Assembly (NCBI GenBank): GCA_015143735.1
Contig: VKHC01000523.1
Location: 1 to 11,371 of the forward strand
From: Synura sp. LO234KE
Lineage: Eukaryota > Sar > Synurophyceae > Synurales > Mallomonadaceae
Length of the DNA stretch: 11,371 nucleotides
Reading direction: 5' to 3'
Notes under the pieces: model-generated
What the model was told of the DNA's origin: nothing
Databases searched by the model: none
What the model saw: only the letters and a program-made list of their open reading frames with translations
Program-made: the position numbers and the translations under genes
Shown here: one piece after another, positions 1-8,815 of the stretch
Position numbering within the stretch: position 1 is the first letter of the stretch
How the letters are laid out: each line of letters begins with the position of its first letter

Positions 1-549
1 GCGGGTTTTTCCCTCATTTTGATTTGTCTCTTTTGACTTTTCTACTACCCACACTAATTAACTATTAAGATTTTCGGTAAATCAGTTAGCTAAGCTTACT
101 CTTCACATCCTTCACTTCAGATTTCCGTAAGTTCGATACTTCTACTGCTACATTATGCTCTACTCTATTTGGTGCTGATACACCTAGCGGTGTCTGTCCA
201 CCGCTGGAGATCTGCACCGTAATCGACGGCTGTGATTAGCTGCTATCTAGAATGGTGCGTGATGGGTGGAAGAACGTTTTCGTGCGGGACGGTTCACATT
301 CTGTATCACGGCTTGTGCTAGACTACACTTGCTTTCATCTATCTCTCTAATCTAGGAGTCAAGATATAGCTTGTTCAGGTAGCTACACCTATAACACCGA
401 AACAAAAATAGTATTTATTTACGTAGTATGAACGTAAACGGGATGTGCTGACGTGCCGTGATAGTGACATGATATTGTTGGTGCATATGTTGTCGTATTT
501 ATGACGTGTTTGAAACGGGCTAACAACGCGAGCATACAGCGGGAGCTAG
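1..549. other. Non-coding, no gene seen
   Basis: Stops are frequent in all frames. It is T-rich at the start. Small palindromes such as cacctagcggtg (about 181-192) are present but nothing diagnostic. No tRNA or rRNA signature was recognised. Confidence 0.6.
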
Positions 550-866
550 GGGCCTGGTAAATACAGCAGTATCAGCAAGGAGGATGTCGCGGTAGCTCTA
601 GGGGACATGAAGACTCGTCAAGGTTGGGTGCGATTATGGGAGGGAGGTCCAAGCGCCGTGTTTTGGCGTCGAAGATACCTACCGTCGAGCAGCATCTACC
701 AGCATACGAACGTTATAGAGCACATATGTGACATATATGAGGTGCTGGTGCGCTTACCTTGGATGAAGGGTGCTACCTGCAGCTGCTGGTCAACATGGCT
801 TGTAGGGTCAGGAAGCCAAAGTCAGAGGGTGGTCCCAAAAAGCAAATACAGCAACTAGGAAAGTAA
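550..866 (+). pseudogene. Possible frameshifted relic of a pipsqueak/CENP-B-type HTH transposase
   Basis: One frame (550-740) reads GPGKYSSISKEDVAVALGDM, resembling the first helix of a pipsqueak HTH (K-Y-x-x-E-D-hydrophobic-x-x-A-L). About 20 residues later comes RRRYLPSSSIYQHT, resembling the recognition helix (R-x-Y/F-G-I/V-P-x-S-T-L/I-Y). Shifting to frame 0 at 741 gives GAGALTLDEGCYLQLLVNMA, resembling the start of the CENP-B HTH of pogo/Tigger-like transposases (G-x-x-x-x-L-T-x-E-E-E-x-x-L-x-x-W-I-x-x-M-A), until the TAA at 864. The order and spacing fit such a protein, but a frameshift and about eight extra residues in the middle are needed. No DDE domain is found downstream. The identification rests on motif memory only. 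Confidence 0.28.
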
Positions 867-3303
867 TTTTAAGTATAAATTAGCTATTGAGACCCAGGTA
901 ACAATTTCAAATTGATCTATCTCGAAGATTTGACAGTTGAAGGGAGATATGGCGTTCGGGAATATTTTTTTAAATGCATGTGCTGGATGAAAGCGTTGGG
1001 AGCAAGCAAAACTATTAGAGCATTCATTTGGTTGGGTAACCGTCATTGTAGGTGAAGAAATTACTTACTTCGGTGCCTTATCTGTCGAAATCCGTCAATT
1101 ATTCCAACTACTTCTGTGAAGGGATTTATTTAATTTTCAAGGGCATTTTAATTTCATGCCTGCTATATTTTTTCTATCCCTTCGTACTTCTTGTGAACTG
1201 ATATTTTATTTCTGCTTGAATTTGATTGCATTTTCTTAGCTGCTCGGAGCTGCAATATCTTGGAATTTCTGTGATGGGGGTTTATGCTAGTTTTACTTGG
1301 CCTATGATGTCTTGTTTCACCTGCTGTCTAGGCTTATATCGTGCGATATCCTGTTTGTGCTATTTATTTGAAATTACGATATTAATTTCAACGTTGATCA
1401 CGTTCTTGGGATGACCGCACGTCGTGGATATACCCCGGCAATAATTTGATGAATTGTATTTTACTTTTCTTGAACAAATCCTTGCTGCTGAGCCATTTGC
1501 CTACTCGTTCCGGACAAGAACTGCATTTCATTACTGCCCATTGTACCTAACTATATTCAACTGTATTTGGTAGAAGTTAGAGCCCCAGAAACTTATTCTG
1601 AGTTTGGTTGTGGATTAGTGGGTTGTAGAGTTCCAACAGAATTCGAGTAGTAAGCTATAGGGAAGATCTGCCGGAGTACTTCTCATAGTCGAACTGTGTT
1701 GGTGTTTAGGATAGCTGGTGAGCGCTGCTGCAACTTCGATTGGGTATGCCGGTATTTAAACCTCAAAGTCACCGAGATAGAGTCATACCGAGTTTCCCGG
1801 GACTGCGTTTGTACGTCTTTTATAAAGGAGGGTCATTATTGAAACACTCACTCACCACAGACGATTAATGTAGTAATTTTAGCCTGCGTCTTATTCTAAC
1901 ATAAAAGAATCAAGTGGAGTTTTCGGCGCAAACTTCTCGCGGTTTTCTGCCTCTCAATTAATTATTTAATATCATGGGTAATCCCATCAGTGTGGGCTTT
2001 TGCCTCGTTTACTTTTCTTGAGGTATAGACTCCCTGAAAATGTACCAAAACTTATCTTTGTCTTTATTTCTGCACTTCTAAGAATTTTTGTCTCAGAATA
2101 GTTTTTAAAACACCGATAGCTATGCCTAAGCCTTACGAGAGTTAGAAGTATCTTCCCCAGCTAGTATGGTTTTAAAAGAAGAATAGAAATATTGAAATGT
2201 GTCACCGGACTATGAACAGAGAGAGTTCTCTCCGACGGGTTAAAAAAGTTTGCAAAGGTTTCCCATGGATTGGGTCAATTTTTCAGTCAACTCAATCAAA
2301 TTTCAGAGTACTGACACCGGTCATCACAGTACTCACTCGAAGTAGTGCTCGCAAGGCTCGACTAGTCAAACTCCCCACCGTCAAAGTCACGGGTGAGGTC
2401 AAGTGGGTTGGAGCCAAGAGGGAGAGCCGCTCCTCGCGAGTCGCAAGGTGACAGGAGTATATAGAGGGAACGAGGCGGTTTCGATGCTTTTTTTCCAATA
2501 GTTAACCGGGCTTAGTAAGAGAAAATGACAAGAACGCCATACAGATTAGCAAATCACACGCGGTGTGAGGGTAAGTGAGGCGGTTTTGATGTGAGATAGC
2601 AGCACGTTTCACAAGGGACTAATGAGGTCGCCCCACTGTGCTGAGCGACAGGAGAAATATCCTAAACAACCCCAGGAAGAGTGATCAGGATTTAGAGCAA
2701 TGTCAAGAGGGGCAGGGAGGAAGTAGTTACGGATACCGTACAAGGCACTTAACGGCGACTACGAATAAGTAGCTTCCGCCGCTCGATCCGAACATGGAAA
2801 AGGAGAGCCGCCTGGAAAATGCTAACGTCTAGTTCCTCAAAGCTCTCGGTTCGTTCAAATATAGAGAAATTGAATATAAAGCAACAGCTGGATAACCACC
2901 CGCCATTCAAAGAACACCTTAGAGCGGTTGGAGTGGTGAAGTACTAGAGTGCTGGGTCCCACTCCGACCACCATTAAAAATTTGGGAACGTTGTCAATCA
3001 GTACAGCTGGATATGCAGCGATCCGCGGGCGCTGGAGGTTGTTTGAAGAGATGTGGGGGTGTTTTAATTATCTAAGCGTGCAAGTTCCATGAGCTGAGCA
3101 GTCCATCGAAGAGGAGGGAAAAGCTTGGCAGCAGCTGCAATTCAATTACAGTTGCTTGACGTGCCTGGCTTCTTCCCTACAAGGCCATGCCTACTAGCGA
3201 GGATAATTTTCTCAACAATAAAGTCACGAATGACACCCCAAGTAGCAAGGATGTGAGAACTTATATCCGGAATGGGCTGGGATGTGCTCCCTCTTGCTAA
3301 CTA
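867..3303. other. AT-rich non-coding stretch, probably degenerate
   Basis: Only short open frames occur, none with recognisable protein features. A tataaa and a ctcactcaccacag string at about 1821-1860 recall a retroelement LTR, but no paired copy, primer-binding site or polymerase gene is present. A 15-base motif, gaggcggttt(c/t)gatg, occurs at 2472-2486 and 2577-2591. A 10-bp stem (2926-2935 with 2960-2969, one G-U pair) is visible. Nothing else is supported. Confidence 0.5.
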
Positions 3304-3828
3304 TCATGCTTCGGTTAGACCATGTATCCATTTCAAGCACCCTTTGAAGGTAGAGTTGATGGCTCGCTGCATTTTTTTCAACCCAGAGGCATTAGAGCTT
3401 TGCTGGTTGACCAGTGTTGCATTCAGATTAATAGCTAAAAATCGTTTGTGGTATTGACAGTACGCCAATTCGGAGAGAGGCATCGCATAGAGGCTCAAGG
3501 GAGCTGCAAGTTTAAAGCCTGAATCTGAATGAATAGCGCCTGAAATTTGATTGGAGATATTTGATTTGAAGAGATCAAAACGAATTTGCTGTCCAATATG
3601 AGGTGGTTGGGAAAGAAGAGCCAACCGTTGGAAATGAAGTATGATCCCCTGTAGTGCACCAAAGGTGAACTGTTGCGCCGAACAGGGCAATTTTCCAGAA
3701 TTGTAATTCGAAGATGCTGTTATTAAAAAATTAAAAATTTCATCTCTATCCGGGCTCAGTTGGCCTGAAACATTAGTGCAGAAAATAGAAAACACTCCGG
3801 AAGTCACTTCTTTATTATCGTTTGGGAC
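3304..3828 (-). CDS. Unrecognised minus-strand open reading frame
   Basis: The frame is open for about 174 codons between stops, which is long for DNA of about 42 % GC though not decisive. No ATG lies near its 5' end. The nearest initiators are a GTG at 3807 and internal ATGs well inside, so if real it is an internal or 3' exon. A candidate acceptor (tttag or ttaag on the minus strand) lies at about 3829-3835. Composition is protein-like, with mixed hydrophobic and polar residues, three Cys and no long low-complexity run, for example the segment GALQGIILHFQRLALLSQPP. No domain is recognised. It could be an exon of an unknown gene, a mobile-element fragment or chance. Confidence 0.25.
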   Translation of the reverse strand, partial: VPNDNKEVTSGVFSIFCTNVSGQLSPDRDEIFNFLITASSNYNSGKLPCSAQQFTFGALQGIILHFQRLALLSQPPHIGQQIRFDLFKSNISNQISGAIHSDSGFKLAAPLSLYAMPLSELAYCQYHKRFLAINLNATLVNQQSSNASGLKKMQRAINSTFKGCLKWIHGLTEA

Positions 3829-4087
3829 TTAAACTAAACTGTCCGCCTCTTGATTGTTTGGTTGGTTTTGAGATGCAGCCGTGATTTTCGAAGCTGTCTA
3901 TTTCCTAGTTAGCGGCGAGCAAATATTTGAGGGAAAACCATCGGTGGACTAAATATAATTCTATAAAATCGATTCTTTAGAAATAACTCTACAGAGAACC
4001 ATAAATAGACTATTTTAGAGTCACGGGAAAAAGTGAACAAAAATAGTAAATTAGAATAGAATGACGGTTGACAGCGTCCGAAAATAG

Positions 4088-4219
4088 ATTTTCAAAGGTT
4101 TCTGCAACGTGAAAAACAGTTTGAACTTGCGATTTTTTATCGTTATGGGAGATGATATGAACTTTGAAGCACCTGCTAAAAACAGAAATCGACTAGAAGA
4201 GGTGAAAACGATTCAATGA
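4088..4219 (+). pseudogene. Possible decayed coding fragment
   Basis: Frame 2 is open from after a TAG at 4085 to the TGA at 4217-4219 and reads as plausible protein, including an internal MGDDMNFEAPAKNRNRLEE. A TAA follows 4 bp later in another register. It is too short to stand alone. It may be part of the same decayed element as 4396-4743, but a different frame is needed. Confidence 0.15.
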
Positions 4220-4395
4220 TAAGTGATCATTACCAAAAAATTTAAATTCTCGACAGTCAATTCAAAAGTTTACTGGAAAATTATTTGGGGATAGAATTTG
4301 TAGTATGAGGGCATGTACAGGCAAAGCCTAAGCAAAAGTCGGTAACAAGAGTTCCTAGAGAGGAAACAATGCTGTTATTATACCACCAACGATAG

Positions 4396-4743
4396 AAAGA
4401 AAATCTAATCGTGATAAAACCTGAGGATGTAAGAGTTTTTTGGCAACCTAGACGATGCAAATATTGTGCGCGTTTACGCCTTGAAAATTCGGTTTATTCT
4501 ATAGTTTGTATTGAAACAAAATCTTACATAGGAAAGAAAATTTAACCAAGTACAAAATGGGCAAACTTGACTAGGTCTGACCCAGAATTGAGAAGGATTG
4601 GGATCGATGAAAACAATGAGTTTGCAGTAGAAAATCGTCAAATAAAAACAGAAGGAATGGAGGAAAATGATATGGTTATAAGAGATGTGTTTGCTGGTGA
4701 TTTATCTAATGACGAAGTAATCATTTATGATAACGAAAAGTGA
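4396..4743 (+). pseudogene. Possible decayed coding fragment with a CxxC motif
   Basis: Frame 1 reads from after a TAG at 4393 to the TGA at 4741-4743, with a single internal TAA at 4543-4545. The first half contains EDVRVFWQPRRCKYCARL and a further Cys about 15 residues later, suggestive of a damaged zinc-binding motif of the kind found in transposases. The second half is acidic (WANLTRSDPELRRIGIDE, then a Glu/Asp-rich tail ending IIYDNEK). No family is recognised. It may be a relic of a mobile element or an unrecognised exon. Confidence 0.2.
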
Positions 4744-4860
4744 TTCCAACTGGAATTCACGGTATCTCCCGAAATGGCAGTAAGTATGAAGCCTGTTTGA
4801 TGCACTGAGAAAACTTAATTACGAAAGGTTTTCACCTAAAGTGGTTTCTATGACCCTATT

Positions 4861-4878
4861 ACGTACGTACGTACGTAC
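4861..4878. repeat. (ACGT)4.5 microsatellite
   Basis: Eighteen bases of perfect ACGT repeat. The unit is self-complementary, so the tract can fold on itself. Confidence 0.95.
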
Positions 4879-5031
4879 TCACCCTTCAACACACAAGCAC
4901 CCCATCCATTTATGACATATTCACGGTTGTAACACGGTGTAAAATGGTCCATTACGCATTTGACGGGCTTTTGCACGCTTTAGCAACGGATATAAGAAAA
5001 ACTATGGTTGGTGCGTATTTTGACAACATTG

Positions 5032-5044
5032 TACGTACGTACGC
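5032..5044. repeat. Second short ACGT tract
   Basis: Thirteen bases of the same tetranucleotide repeat (gtacgtacgtacg), about 155 bp after the first tract and just before the tandem repeats begin. Confidence 0.85.
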
Positions 5045-5058
5045 ACACTAGTGGATAT

Positions 5059-5538
5059 ACAGTACAGGTGTATACCCTGTTCACATAAAAACGAATTTAT
5101 AGTTTAAAATCGTTTAAGTTATAGTTTAAAGGCATTCTAACAAGTCCGGGTAGGTTAGGCACATAAGATTTTGGCTTAGTTTGGTGTCTGGCATCATGAC
5201 GCGTACGTTTAGTAAGCTCGCAGTACGTAATACACTAGGAGACGTACAGTAAGTATATGCCTTCTTATTAAAATAAGGACCGATTCGATGTTGTGTAAAA
5301 TTGATTGCGTTGCAGTTAAAAGGTATTCTAAAACGTGCGGCTATATATTTGGCACAATAAGTTCTTGGCTTGCGCCAATATACGCACGTGGTAGCTCGCA
5401 CACCAGTACACAGCATTCAATTATGTGTGTAGACACTATTCTCACAGCAAAGAATTCACTGTGTAAAATTTATGAATTTAAGGTTTGTTCAAATCGTTCA
5501 GATAGGTTAGGCACATAAGTTCTAGGCGTCATGACGCC
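5059..5538. repeat. Diverged tandem repeats, three copies
   Basis: Three imperfect copies start near 5059, 5245 and about 5430. Each runs through an acagta-type start, a gtaaaat/gtttaaaat block, a ttaaaggtattcta-like block and a ggcacataag block (5158, 5351 and 5510). Copies 1 and 2 also share the later tagctcgca block. Taggttaggcacataag is identical at 5151-5167 and 5503-5519. Spacing is about 190 bp then about 160 bp. Small minus- and plus-strand open frames here are by-products of the repeats. Confidence 0.7.
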
Positions 5539-5895
5539 GCTAAAGTCAACATAAAAAACGACGGAAAAGAAGTGTAGGGATTGTTTATTATCTCTGGTAG
5601 AGGAGTTTTGAATTATATATGCAACTACAAGTGATATTGGTATACTGCATTGAACTATGCAACCGATATTCTTCTTGTAGAACCTGCTGTATTTTACCAG
5701 TGATGCCGCTTAAGTCTACATGAAACAAGGCGGAAAAGTAGTGCAAGGACTACTATTTGTTATTATCTCTGGTAAAGGAGTTTTGAATTCTACATGCATA
5801 TACAAGTGATATAGGTACTTAACTACCTCCATCATGATGTATTAAAGTATGCAATCTACATTTTACTAGTAAAACCTACTGTATTTACTTAGTAA
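5527..5895. repeat. Imperfect tandem duplication, about 170-195 bp unit
   Basis: Copy A (about 5527-5700) and copy B (about 5701-5895) align along their length. Both have a tgacgccgctaaagt-like start, cggaaaag, ttattatctctggta (exact at its core), ggagttttgaatt (exact), tacaagtgatat (exact), and a final aacctgctgtatttta/aacctactgtatttac block. Copy B carries an insertion of about 17-20 bp after the tacaagtgatat block. The start of copy A overlaps the end of the third copy of the preceding repeat, so all may be one array. Confidence 0.8.
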
Positions 5896-5930
5896 CACCT
5901 GCCAACTACAAATATTATTGTCTCCAACGC

Positions 5931-5989
5931 ATTCGATGCTCAAATGTAAATAGATCAAATATAATCGAATCCTTTTTGATTACAAAAAG
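5931..5989. repeat. Two adjacent short inverted repeats
   Basis: ATTCGAT at 5931-5937 is inverted as ATCGAAT at 5964-5970. It is followed directly by a perfect 7-bp hairpin, CTTTTTG-ATTA-CAAAAAG, at 5972-5989. They lie just after the tandem repeats and may mark the edge of an element or be incidental. Confidence 0.4.
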
Positions 5990-6747
5990 TGCCTGTAGCG
6001 CAAAAACGTAGCTAGCGCGGAAAGCTAAGTGTTAACTTGAATCCCAGTTGGAATGACTTGAAGGGGCAAGTTCTACGTAAAACCTATCCAGAATCCATTT
6101 TGGGAAATATTAGGTGCGGATCGGTACGAAAACCACCACAAGTTTATAATATTGCTTACCTTTTTTGAGTAGACTAGGGTTTTATCCTGTTACACACCCT
6201 TATCACACTGTCGCCACGCTCAGCTACATGATTCCCCTCGTACCATGTTCCATGTGATGCTGGCAATAGTTGGAAACGTCTGCGCATTCTAACCTGGGCG
6301 CTAAATATGCATCATTCACAAGGAGCTCCTCTCCACTGGGTCACGGGAATCGCCGCTCTTTGATAAATGTTAAGTGGTTAGTTAAGGAGTATGGTGGCTG
6401 TAGTCGTAATCCTGGCAGCACCACTCTTCCTCCACTGCTCAGGTGGACAGTGTTTGTGCACGGAGTAGCACTAGAACGTCAATTTTATTAACAAAACGCA
6501 GGATTTTCACCACGATCATTTCAGGGTACGAGATACGCTGCTAAGATAAAATTCTTTGCCACGGAAAACATTTCAGGCTGAATTGCTCAAAAGAAGTTGC
6601 CGAGACGTAGCCAAAAATTGCTTGCCACTCCTAAGCTGCTATACCACTTATTAAAAACATATCCCTACACCTCTGCAAGGGCAATAGGAAATCTGATTAG
6701 ATTGTGTTACTGCTACAACGAGAGCTATAACAAGCAATGGGTTTTGA
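5990..6747. other. Intergenic stretch with uncertain coding-like pieces
   Basis: No clear gene. Short open pieces (6270-6491 and 6582-6830, frame 0) have protein-like composition but lack ATG starts and convincing splice sites. A plus-strand tttatt at 6484-6489 would read AATAAA on the minus strand, but it lies about 590 bp beyond the methyltransferase stop, so it is not assigned. Confidence 0.35.
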
Positions 6748-7164
6748 CGGCCAAGGGATTGGAAGACAGCGACTTCATTCACTCGACACCTCATAATAAG
6801 CAGATTCACTCGCTATGGTGCATCCCTTGACCCACAGCTGCATAACTGTCAGGAGCGAGTTGACGCAATTCTACAAAAGAGACAAGAGCGATTACCACTG
6901 TTTAGCCTTCGAGTCCAACGTAGTAGTCGCATAACGCGTGGACCTCGTACTAGTGCTGTCCTTATCCGTGACCCCGTTCGTCCTTCCCCCTTACTCGATC
7001 CAATTACCTTAACAACACTCGGACAATTAGTCCACCATACGATCTCAAGCCAGCGCTCCCTCCCTTCACTCTTCGACCTACTCGCCCGTATCGTCAGCAG
7101 CAGCATCTCTCATTCTCCTGGGAATGTAGGCGTCCACCACGCGGCCTACAGCGTGCTCGGCTGA
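6748..7164 (+). other. Open plus-strand frame, possible 3' exon converging on the PCIF1 gene
   Basis: Frame 1 is open for 138 codons from the TGA at 6745 to the TGA at 7162-7164. Its part from 6853 reads like ordinary protein: an amphipathic start (ERVDAILQKRQERLPLF), then a stretch ending in GQLVHHTISS and LFDLLARIVSS. A candidate acceptor, aactgtcag, ends at 6852. The last 87 bp overlap the 3' end of the methyltransferase CDS on the other strand. I do not recognise the product. Upstream, frame 0 (6582-6830) and frame 1 (6577-6653) also look coding-like, but I could not join them with convincing splice sites. This may be a 3' exon of an unfinished model, a decayed gene or chance. Confidence 0.22.
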
Positions 7165-8814
7165 AAATCGGAACGCGTCGAGAATATTCCGGACGCTGTC
7201 CTCCGTGACCGTCCACGTCTTCGCTCCTTCCTCATTCTGCAGGAAGATCACGGCGGTGTCGAATGGAGCCGGGCGGTGTATTTCCGCGGTATTTCGTCGA
7301 TGCTGAACTCCGTCGCAGTAGCTGTGTTGGCCGGCGGGCACTCGGGTGACATTGCGGATGTAGACATTACTGACAAGAGTTTGGAAAAAAGGGTCGCGTT
7401 CCCAGTATGGAATAACTACAACAAACGACATAGGCCCTGCTGCACGGGCAAGCAAATGGTCAATGTGACTGCTTGTTTGGTTTATTATCGCCGGTACGAA
7501 CGGAGGGTTCACTTCAAAGGATCCAGAGGTGGGGAAAAAGTCAAAAAAAGAACCGAGCGATCCAAAAGGAATGTCTGTATCCGGAAAAGCCGAGCAATAG
7601 AAGGGTGTGACAGTGTTCAATGGGCTGGAAAAGCACTCAACCATGACTCCGAAGTGTTTTCTGAGCATTTGCATGACGCTGTGAGGCAGAGCAGCTTGGA
7701 GGCCATGTCCTTCAATTGTATCGTACCTAGATAAGACGCAAAACACATCATTTAAGAAATTATCCTTATCTCCATTCGAATTTAAGTCAAAATGAGACTC
7801 TGCTCCAATCGCGGGTACATTATCATATTGCCAATCAAGATATTTACTCTCATCAAAATTTAAAGTATCACTAGACGCTATTCTATCAATAGCTTTCTTC
7901 AAATCTTCGAAATCATTGCAATTCTTATTTTCCTCTCGACCCAAAGTGGTGGAGAAATTAGAAATGTTCAAGTTGTTGACCAGCTTAATGATTGCCTTAT
8001 GGTTCACCCAAAGTTGTTTCAGTTTAGCAGCATAAGTATTTAATATCGAGACTTTATACAAATTGCGGTTAGGCAATAGGGAAAAAGTTATGGTATCCGT
8101 TCTTATGCTGGCGATAACTTTGAGAGAAGTGTCTTGGTATGGAAAATCAACCTGACTTGATTCCTCTCCAAAAACTGTATTAAGATTTGCAGATAATTCT
8201 ATTAATTTACCACGAAATCTACTTAATCTAAGTTTTGCCATAAAAGCTACGTTGCGAAATTTCGAAGCAACTTTATTAGCTTTTATAATATTCATATTCT
8301 CGAGCGCTGCCAAGTCCCCAATGAATCCTGTATACTGGGATTCTTCCAAATCATCATGCATATTTTCGAAATCATTTTGTAATCCATCTAGATATTTGGA
8401 GCAAATCAACCAGCTTTCGAATGCCCTAACCCAACCTCGTCGTGAATCACAACCCACACCTATAAGGAATACTTTCAGGGCTCTCCGCAGATTTGATATA
8501 ATTTGATGCTGAGAATATTCATGTACTGGACAAGTTCGTTTGTTGCGATAACGTTCTTTTAGATGAGCTAAAGAATCGTATATTCCTATATATGGAATAT
8601 ATTTTACTCTAGCAGGAGATTCGTGAATTTCCCCGTGATTCATCATATTATAAGCTTTCAGGACTCCATATTTGAACTCTGGTGGGTAACTTAGACAATA
8701 AGAACAAGAGAATATACCGATAAAAATATTAACAATGTTGGCAGGGAACATGGAGTAGTTTGTTGATGAGTTTAAGTAACGGTTAAAGGTACATAACGAT
8801 TGCAGTTCTTCCAT
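7078..8814 (-). CDS. PCIF1-like mRNA cap m6Am methyltransferase
   Basis: This intronless frame encodes 578 residues from the ATG at 8814 to the TAG at 7078-7080. The C-terminal half closely resembles metazoan PCIF1/CAPAM, which N6-methylates adenosine next to the m7G cap using SAM. In order one sees YCSAFPD (about 406-412), GSFEV leading into the catalytic NPPF motif (436-439, at 7498-7509), the core strand FVVVIPYW (about 464-471) and TAVIFLQN (about 520-527). The distance from NPPF to the C-terminus is close to that in human PCIF1. Residues 1 to about 400 are mostly helical-looking and would match the helical domain, but are much less conserved. No WW domain is visible. The ATG at 8814 has G at -3 and G at +4. 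The frame stays open to 9087, with other ATGs at 8970, 8919 and 8916, but that part is antisense to the neighbour's first exon. The family call is firm; the start is not. Confidence 0.9.
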   Translation of the reverse strand: MEELQSLCTFNRYLNSSTNYSMFPANIVNIFIGIFSCSYCLSYPPEFKYGVLKAYNMMNHGEIHESPARVKYIPYIGIYDSLAHLKERYRNKRTCPVHEYSQHQIISNLRRALKVFLIGVGCDSRRGWVRAFESWLICSKYLDGLQNDFENMHDDLEESQYTGFIGDLAALENMNIIKANKVASKFRNVAFMAKLRLSRFRGKLIELSANLNTVFGEESSQVDFPYQDTSLKVIASIRTDTITFSLLPNRNLYKVSILNTYAAKLKQLWVNHKAIIKLVNNLNISNFSTTLGREENKNCNDFEDLKKAIDRIASSDTLNFDESKYLDWQYDNVPAIGAESHFDLNSNGDKDNFLNDVFCVLSRYDTIEGHGLQAALPHSVMQMLRKHFGVMVECFSSPLNTVTPFYCSAFPDTDIPFGSLGSFFDFFPTSGSFEVNPPFVPAIINQTSSHIDHLLARAAGPMSFVVVIPYWERDPFFQTLVSNVYIRNVTRVPAGQHSYCDGVQHRRNTAEIHRPAPFDTAVIFLQNEEGAKTWTVTEDSVRNILDAFRFSAEHAVGRVVDAYIPRRMRDAAADDTGE

Positions 8815-8815
8815 G
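8812..8815. promoter_or_regulatory. Overlapping divergent start codons (CATG)
   Basis: The minus-strand ATG occupies 8814-8812 and the plus-strand ATG occupies 8813-8815, so the two initiation codons share two base pairs within one CATG palindrome. The minus start has a purine at -3 and G at +4. The plus start has T at -3 and A at +4, a weaker context. If both are used, each 5' leader is antisense to the other gene's coding sequence. Confidence 0.5.

Noticed and set aside
1690-1920. LTR-like segment with a tgttgg start, tataaa and ctcactcaccacag
   Set aside because: No second copy, no primer-binding site and no polymerase or integrase frame was found nearby.
2197-2498. Overlapping plus and minus small open frames
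   Set aside because: Neither has a recognisable motif; the translations are basic and Ser-rich, typical of chance frames.
2926-2970. tRNA-like end (stem followed by CCACCA)
   Set aside because: No T-arm GGTTCRA box or anticodon arm is present; only a 10-bp stem is supported.
5126-5518. Overlapping small open frames on both strands
   Set aside because: They fall inside the tandem repeats and differ in each copy, so are not coding.
6849-7106. 85-codon minus-strand frame just past the methyltransferase stop
   Set aside because: Arg-rich translation without a motif, overlapping the methyltransferase end on the same strand in another frame; more likely 3' UTR or a shadow.
7276-7734. 152-codon plus-strand open frame
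   Set aside because: It lies wholly opposite the conserved methyltransferase core, including the NPPF motif, and its translation has no protein features; it is a shadow.
8252-8506. 84-codon plus-strand open frame
   Set aside because: It is antisense to the helical part of the methyltransferase and has no independent support.
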